A stretch of DNA of 10,923 bases from an uncultured Planctomycetaceae bacterium (GTDB lineage Bacteria > Planctomycetota > Planctomycetia > Planctomycetales > Planctomycetaceae), in the NCBI GenBank assembly GCA_903921605.1, contig CAIXQV010000074.1, positions 1 through 10,923 of the forward strand. Direction: 5' to 3'. Positions 6,873 to 10,923 of the stretch are shown one piece after another (positions within the stretch are counted from its first letter, which is position 1; each line of letters begins with the position of its first letter). The position numbers and the translations under genes were made by a program. The notes under the pieces were generated by a model. That model saw only the letters and a program-made list of their open reading frames with translations, did no database searches and was not told the DNA's origin.

Positions 6873-7300
6873 TGAAACGGTCTTCGACAATACGTTTCCG
6901 CAGTAAGCCGTGCCGGCGTGCTGGTTCAATTCTGCTGGAGGTTTCGGTCTCGGCATTCGTGCTGGCCATCGCTGTCGCAGGATCATCTCAGTACCTGACC
7001 AACGCTCTGAATTCTTCAGAAAAAACGCAGCGTATCACTCGCGCGGCTTTAATGTGCGAGTCAAGGATTGCGGAAGCTCTCGCAGAAAAAACCTCTGCTG
7101 TCACGTCGGAAGAAGGAGTCTTTGAAACTGCTCGTGACTGGCGATGGAAGCAAGTGGTTGAGAGTGGTCCTTTTTCTTCCGTCGGCAGAGTTACGGTCCT
7201 GGTGTTCTTTGAAACTGACAAAAAACCGGTCTGCTCGCTCACTCGACTCTTTCCGATCGCAAGGGAAAAGTCTGATTCACAGGCTGGTAACCCACGATGA
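6869..7300 (+). CDS. gspI: Minor pseudopilin GspI
   Basis: This 143-residue precursor has the cleavage motif RRAG/SILLEVSVSAFVLAI. Gly at -1 (G19) and Glu at +5 (E24) are present, but +1 is Ser instead of the usual Phe or Met. The hydrophobic helix is at ~20-43. The middle carries RDWRWKQVV (~89-97), which fits the short GspI globular domain with its conserved Trp. The length is close to the family's ~120-140. Two adjacent ATGs open the frame; the first overlaps the gspH stop. The 3' end overlaps gspJ as ATGA. In the model systems GspI nucleates the GspI-J-K tip complex. Confidence 0.8.
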   Translation: MMKRSSTIRFRSKPCRRAGSILLEVSVSAFVLAIAVAGSSQYLTNALNSSEKTQRITRAALMCESRIAEALAEKTSAVTSEEGVFETARDWRWKQVVESGPFSSVGRVTVLVFFETDKKPVCSLTRLFPIAREKSDSQAGNPR

Positions 7301-8088
7301 AACAAAGAAGCCTTCGCCGAGCAAAACGTCCTGAATTTCCGTACCGTTCTCCCTCAGCAAAAGGGATGACTCTTCTGGAAGTTCTGCTGGCCATTGCCAT
7401 CATCGGCGTCATTGTCTCGCTGTTCTCGGAAACCTTGTTTCAGTTTGCAAAGCTCAAGGAGCAAGGGCAATCGGAAGCGATGGATTGTCTGTCCGGACCG
7501 CAGATCATCGCCGAAATTCAGGATGTGTTGTTGCGAATCCGAAAGTGTCCGGATCCTGCCAGGTCCGTCGTTCGCAAGGAGTCCGTTGCTCAAAGTTCGG
7601 AAGTCGTCGTCAAGGATGAAAAGCAGACGGAACTGCTGCCCGGCCTGCTCTACGGGAATTCAGAGGAACTGTGCGTCGTTGCTGCGGATACAGCCGGAAT
7701 CATGCCCCAATGGACCGAATTCTGCGACGGCAACGTTGCCAAATCAGGAACGAGCCTGTTGAGCAAACTCAGTGGACTTCGAGCTTCTGTGAGCCGACCC
7801 CTGTTGCAGGAGCCCGTTCTGATGGAGGCCCCGCGAATACAGGCCTCATCAAGTTTCTCCGGATCATCCGCAGAGGTCAAAGTTCGTAAGCTGTCTCAGT
7901 CTCCACTGCAACTCCGTTTTGAATTCTATGACGGCATTAACTGGAAGCCGGAGTGGGATTCTGTGTTGACGCAGTCGCTGCCGAGAGCAATCCGTGTCAC
8001 GATTCTGTCACGATCCAAAAAGCAAACAAACGCTGCCTCAAAACAACATGTCAGCACACTCCTGCTGGATAACCCGAGTGAAGAGTAG
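7297..8088 (+). CDS. gspJ: Minor pseudopilin GspJ
   Basis: This 263-residue precursor has a basic 23-residue leader and the cleavage motif AKG/MTLLEVLLAIAIIGVIV. Met is at +1 (M24) and Glu at +5 (E28). The hydrophobic helix is at ~24-46. Near the C-terminus, LRFEFYDGINWKPEWD (206-221) followed by LPRAIRVTI (228-236) is the usual GspJ ending: a Tyr-Asp-Gly turn, paired Trp, then LP-A-V. The protein is somewhat longer than proteobacterial GspJ (~200), with extra Ser/Lys-rich sequence at ~85-200. The start overlaps the gspI stop. The gene is followed by the only long gap within the G-to-L run, so it may end one transcription unit. Confidence 0.87.
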   Translation: MKQRSLRRAKRPEFPYRSPSAKGMTLLEVLLAIAIIGVIVSLFSETLFQFAKLKEQGQSEAMDCLSGPQIIAEIQDVLLRIRKCPDPARSVVRKESVAQSSEVVVKDEKQTELLPGLLYGNSEELCVVAADTAGIMPQWTEFCDGNVAKSGTSLLSKLSGLRASVSRPLLQEPVLMEAPRIQASSSFSGSSAEVKVRKLSQSPLQLRFEFYDGINWKPEWDSVLTQSLPRAIRVTILSRSKKQTNAASKQHVSTLLLDNPSEE

Positions 8089-8146
8089 CGGGAATGTCCC
8101 ATCGACTTTGGAGAACATCGTGAAGGGAGTCATCTTTTTTCGGATC

Positions 8147-8166
8147 GTGTGACATTGCTGTCACAC
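8147..8166. repeat. Palindrome GTGTGAC-N6-GTCACAC in the gspJ-gspK gap
   Basis: GTGTGAC (8147-8153) and GTCACAC (8160-8166) form a perfect 7-bp dyad around ATTGCT. It recalls a Crp/Fnr-family site, but the inner TGTGA and TCACA are separated by 8 bases rather than the 6 of Crp sites. No T-run follows, so it is not an intrinsic terminator. It could be an operator or an RNA hairpin. Confidence 0.4.
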
Positions 8167-8175
8167 AATTCGCGG

Positions 8176-8193
8176 TCGCATTCATTCATGCGA
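8176..8193. repeat. Inverted repeat TCGCAT-N6-ATGCGA
   Basis: TCGCAT (8176-8181) and ATGCGA (8188-8193) flank TCATTC. Outside this, GGTC-type bases on the left match GACC on the right with a small bulge. The repeat lies 9 bases after the preceding palindrome and has the same 6-base spacer, so the two may act together. A further 12-bp perfect palindrome, CATTCCGGAATG, follows at 8232-8243. Confidence 0.35.
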
Positions 8194-8280
8194 TGACCAG
8201 ACTGTTCCTGGAACGTCTAAGGTCTCTGAATCATTCCGGAATGTATGTGGGGCTTTCTCCGCGGCTTTAAACTCTGACTT

Positions 8281-8298
8281 ATGCTCCCACCGGAGCAT
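8281..8298 (+). promoter_or_regulatory. Hairpin burying the gspK ribosome-binding site
   Basis: ATGCTCC (8281-8287), loop CACC, GGAGCAT (8292-8298) form a perfect 7-bp stem. The only good Shine-Dalgarno for gspK, GGAG at 8292-8295, lies in the 3' arm, 8 bases before the ATG at 8304. In the folded RNA the ribosome site would be paired. This suggests translational control of gspK, which is not coupled to gspJ by overlap. Confidence 0.5.
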
Positions 8299-8303
8299 TT
8301 CCC

Positions 8304-9896
8304 ATGAAACGACGAACTGACAAACAAGGGTCCGCCAGACTTCGGAAGGGCATTTTGCTCCCGATTGCAGCGGTCATTGCAGTGCTCTGGACCCTGTCGG
8401 CCTATCAGTTCTCCGAGCAATTGCTGTGTCACCTTTCTCTGGCCGTGCGAACTCGTAATGAAATCGCGGCACGGGCCTGCATGGCTTCTGCCACCACGTG
8501 GCTGTCCGCTTTTCCAGAGTCCACCGAGTGGTCCTCCAGCAACACTGTGAACAATCCAAAATTGTTCAGCAATATCAGCGAGGGTACAGAGCTGGCTCCG
8601 ATGACGTACTCAGTCGTATCGCCAGTGTTCGTACAGGGACCCGGGGCAGGGGAGTCCTTTCGTTTCGGCCTTGAAGATGAGTCTTCAAAACTTGATATCA
8701 ACTGGCTGGCTCGCGAGTCCAAAGATGGTCGAGCACAGCTGATGCATTTGCCCGATATGACTGTTGCTCTGGCGGACAGTCTCCTTGACTGGATTGATGC
8801 CGATGACACCCCCCGGGAATTCGGTGCAGAACGAAATTATTACTTTTCACGAGGTGACGCAGCCCTGCCACCCAACGATGAGGTTCAGGACCTCTCCGAG
8901 CTTCTGAATGTTCGTGGTGTCACGCGGGAGATGCTCTTTGGGGTCCAGACCGCATTCGATCTTGCGGAACCCACGTATGATCCGAAGCAGAAATCCCGCG
9001 TTGACGTCCCAACGTCTTACGAAGCCATGGGATGGGCTCGATTTCTGACCACCTATGCCGGTGAAGCCGCAGCGCAGGAATCGGACCGCGTGATCGTCAA
9101 CTCTCCAAAGCTTCCTGAACTCTACGAGGAACTCAAGAAGCAACTGGGGGAAGACGGCGCGAAGTTTATTGTGGCGGTCAGGCTGTCAGGAATTCTTGAG
9201 CGTCCGGCTGGTGCTCAAAAGAAGCGTCCCGAAAAGTCGGTGAAAAGTCGACTTGATGACCAGCTTCGCGGAAAGGCTGCGTTACCCGAGCCGTCAGAGG
9301 GAGACTCGACGGTGGCCGGAATGGATTTGACTCGAGCTCCGCAATTTGAAATTCATAGTCTCTTTGATCTCATTGGGACCAATGTTCGCATCGTGATTGG
9401 CGGGAAAGATGAAGTCCTGACAAGTCCCTGGAAGGCAACTGGGAACGGAGCCGAAGCAGCCCTGACGCTGCTGGATAAAGCACTCGACACGCGTCCCACG
9501 AAAGTGTTGCGAGGACGGCTGAACGTCAACACGGCACCGCGAGAACTTCTCAAAGGGCTGCCGGAGCTTTCCGAAGCCAAGCTGAATAAAATACTGGAAA
9601 CTCGTGACCGTCAACTCGGTAAACAATCCGGCAATGGCCCGGCCAGTCTGTGGCTGATCTCCGAAGGTGTTCTCACCATCGAAGAGATTCGCCGGCTGGC
9701 CCCGTTTTTGACAGACCGAGGAAGCGTTTTCACCGGGACCATTTGCGCGTATTCACCTCAACAGGGTGCCGTTTATCGCAGGAAGGTCACAATCGACGGG
9801 ACCGCTTCGCCCCCCGTGGTGAGCAGGCGACTGAATCTTCCGCCCGGTGACGCGTCATTCCGTGCAGCATTGCAGAAGTCCGTTGGTGGAGGATGA
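8304..9896 (+). CDS. gspK: Tip pseudopilin GspK, enlarged form
   Basis: GspK caps the pseudopilus tip. This one has 530 residues against about 300-330 in proteobacteria. The leader ends RKG, and cleavage is predicted after G16, giving ILLPIAAVIAVLW. Glu at +5 is missing (Ile), as is normal for GspK. Family marks are LDINWLA (130-136), DSLLDWIDADDTP with EFGAERNYYF (158-181), the SAM-like segment DLSELLNVRGV (196-206), and LNVNTAPRELLKGLP (406-420) followed by KILETR. The extra ~165 residues (~235-400) contain VIVNSPKLPELYEELKKQLG, then KFIVAVRLSG. This looks like a degenerate copy of the LNVNTAP helical module. After it comes a charged Lys/Arg/Ser linker (~300-335). The 215-bp gap upstream and the hairpin over its ribosome site set it apart. 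Its stop overlaps the next small ORF as ATGA. Confidence 0.9.
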   Translation: MKRRTDKQGSARLRKGILLPIAAVIAVLWTLSAYQFSEQLLCHLSLAVRTRNEIAARACMASATTWLSAFPESTEWSSSNTVNNPKLFSNISEGTELAPMTYSVVSPVFVQGPGAGESFRFGLEDESSKLDINWLARESKDGRAQLMHLPDMTVALADSLLDWIDADDTPREFGAERNYYFSRGDAALPPNDEVQDLSELLNVRGVTREMLFGVQTAFDLAEPTYDPKQKSRVDVPTSYEAMGWARFLTTYAGEAAAQESDRVIVNSPKLPELYEELKKQLGEDGAKFIVAVRLSGILERPAGAQKKRPEKSVKSRLDDQLRGKAALPEPSEGDSTVAGMDLTRAPQFEIHSLFDLIGTNVRIVIGGKDEVLTSPWKATGNGAEAALTLLDKALDTRPTKVLRGRLNVNTAPRELLKGLPELSEAKLNKILETRDRQLGKQSGNGPASLWLISEGVLTIEEIRRLAPFLTDRGSVFTGTICAYSPQQGAVYRRKVTIDGTASPPVVSRRLNLPPGDASFRAALQKSVGGG

Positions 9897-10036
9897 AATC
9901 ACGCTGCAAATTCTCCGTGCCGTTTGAAGCTCTCAGCGAGCAACTCTGTGCGTCATCCATCACACCGGAATCATTTTCATCTCAACGACCATTGCAACTT
10001 GCCGTCGCGTTCCTGTTACCTGAGCAGCAGTTATGA
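9893..10036 (+). CDS. Small 47-residue ORF between gspK and gspL
   Basis: This ATG-initiated frame overlaps the gspK stop as ATGA (9893-9896) and ends with a TGA that overlaps the gspL start as ATGA (10033-10036). The product starts MKSRCKFSVPFEAL and ends LQLAVAFLLPEQQL. It has two Cys (5, 19), a basic N-terminus and a modest hydrophobic patch at ~34-42, too short for a confident membrane segment. I recognise no family. The support is positional: it fills the whole interval between gspK and gspL and uses the same junction type as G/H, H/I and I/J. It could encode a small subunit, serve only to carry ribosomes from gspK to gspL, or be the remnant of a longer gene. No strong Shine-Dalgarno precedes it other than GGAGG abutting the ATG. 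Confidence 0.5.
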   Translation: MKSRCKFSVPFEALSEQLCASSITPESFSSQRPLQLAVAFLLPEQQL

Positions 10037-10923
10037 ATAAGTCTTTAAATCCTCTTCGACGGCTCTGGTCCAGACTGCGCAAGTCTGGTTCGTCGAGAAC
10101 GTGGTTGCTGTTTCTGCCGGGTCGAGCAGATTGCCATCTGGTTCATGCAGAGCAACGTGGCGGCCAACTCTTCATCCGGCAATTTGTAACCGTTCCTGCA
10201 GAGGAACTGGACGAAGCCACGCGTTTGCCAGCAGCCGCCATCCTTGAAACTCACTTGCAGCGATTTCAGATATCAAATCCCAAAGTAGCCGTTCTGCTTC
10301 CGCGAAATTGTCTGTCGTTTGCTCGCGTCCCACTGCCACGAATGGCAGCCAGCGAGGTCCACGAAACGGCCATGATTCAATCCGAAGCCTTGTTTGCAGA
10401 ATCTACCGGTGAGCAGAGTATTGATTACGTGCTGCTGCCGCAGGAAGATCGGGAACAGTCACTGTTGCTGATTCATGGTGTTGACCGCAATTACCTGGAG
10501 CGGATCAAAACACACCTCCAGGCTTCCCAATTGCAGTGCAGTCTGGTGGCCCCGGCTGCTGCGATAGGATGCTGCACAGGAATCCATGGAGACGATCGGC
10601 TCTCCATCCTTGTCGTGATGCCTGACAAAGAGAAAATCGACATCTTTGCTCAGAGCCACGGTTGCCTCCTGTCGCACCAGCGTCGTCGTGTCCCCGTTGA
10701 ATCGACAGAGGACGTCCGGAATTCAGTGATTTCCGGAGAAGTGATGCGAACCATTTCCTGCCTCAGCGTTCCGGGAGTACCTCTGACTGGTCCTGTGATC
10801 CGATTTGCGGCCAATGGTCGAGACTGGACGGCCGTCGCGAAGTCTCTGCAGTTTGAACTGGGCTTGCCGGCTGAAGATACCTCTGTTCTGCCGTCTCAGT
10901 GTTCCGGAACCGAACATCCAGAA
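10033..10923 (+). CDS. gspL: GspL / PilM-like actin-fold protein, N-terminal 297 residues (3' end beyond window)
   Basis: The frame is open from ATG 10033 to the window edge. An in-frame TGA 9 bases upstream fixes the start. A basic N-terminus (~1-22) precedes TWLLFLPG (23-30), then a long beta/alpha fold. VAVLLPRNCLSFARVPLPRM (85-104) followed by EVHETAMIQSEALF (108-121) matches the PilM/GspL pattern where an R-LPL strand is followed by a helix ending in a Q-E-L-type sequence. SILVVMPDKEKIDIF (191-205) fits the strand at the second actin-like subdomain. The usual Asp-x-Gly phosphate motif at the N-terminus is not evident, as in GspL, which does not need ATP hydrolysis. The family partner is GspE, which it recruits to the membrane. 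The transmembrane helix and periplasmic domain that would separate GspL from PilM lie beyond the window. Confidence 0.75.
   Translation, partial: MNKSLNPLRRLWSRLRKSGSSRTWLLFLPGRADCHLVHAEQRGGQLFIRQFVTVPAEELDEATRLPAAAILETHLQRFQISNPKVAVLLPRNCLSFARVPLPRMAASEVHETAMIQSEALFAESTGEQSIDYVLLPQEDREQSLLLIHGVDRNYLERIKTHLQASQLQCSLVAPAAAIGCCTGIHGDDRLSILVVMPDKEKIDIFAQSHGCLLSHQRRRVPVESTEDVRNSVISGEVMRTISCLSVPGVPLTGPVIRFAANGRDWTAVAKSLQFELGLPAEDTSVLPSQCSGTEHPE

Noticed and set aside
8147..8166. A classical Crp site
   Set aside because: TGTGA and TCACA are separated by 8 bases, not 6, so the palindrome is not a standard Crp site. It is kept only as an unassigned dyad.
8193..8270. A 25-codon ORF (MTRLFLERL...) ahead of gspK as a leader peptide
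   Set aside because: It has no ribosome-binding site, no regulatory codon run, and overlaps one of the palindromes. Chance is the simpler explanation.
1..10923. CRISPR array, tRNA or rRNA genes, phage or defence genes
   Set aside because: I found no regularly spaced repeats, no cloverleaf or rRNA signature sequences, and no proteins of those types.

Overview
The window looks like chromosomal DNA of a planctomycete. The reasons are an enlarged GspK of the kind seen in that phylum, an LEPRxLL-like motif at the N-terminus of a large cadherin-repeat protein, and a fragment resembling the TIGR03032/DUF4915 family. GC content is mid-range by eye. The genus cannot be fixed from the sequence alone.

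Left third (1-2350), an accessory-looking stretch. The minus strand carries the first 385 residues of a large secreted cadherin-repeat protein that runs off the left edge. Upstream of it on the same strand is a short ORF that resembles only the N-terminal part of the TIGR03032/DUF4915 family. A gene-poor stretch follows, then a plus-strand remnant of an IS66-type transposase N-terminus. This part reads as a decayed region with gene fragments.

Right three quarters (2354-10923), a type II secretion / type IV-pilus-like apparatus. gspE (assembly ATPase) is on the minus strand. Divergently on the plus strand are gspF (inner-membrane platform), gspG (major pseudopilin), gspH, gspI, gspJ (minor pseudopilins), gspK (tip pseudopilin, much longer than usual), a 47-codon ORF, and the start of a gspL/PilM-like gene that runs off the right edge. 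Five junctions are ATGA stop/start overlaps (G/H, H/I, I/J, K/orf47, orf47/L), which suggests translational coupling. The breaks are the 548-bp divergent gspE/gspF region, 59 bp between gspF and gspG, and 215 bp between gspJ and gspK. All three contain inverted repeats that could form RNA or DNA structure. GspE would power and GspF anchor growth of a pseudopilus made of GspG and tipped by a GspH-I-J-K complex, with GspL linking the ATPase to the membrane. No gspC, gspD, gspM or prepilin peptidase gene is visible here.

The points most worth following up are the unannotated 47-codon ORF locked between gspK and gspL by two ATGA overlaps, a hairpin that buries the gspK Shine-Dalgarno, a candidate structured leader in front of gspF, and a long imperfect palindrome between gspE and gspF. 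I see no complete novel system such as a defence island or CRISPR array.
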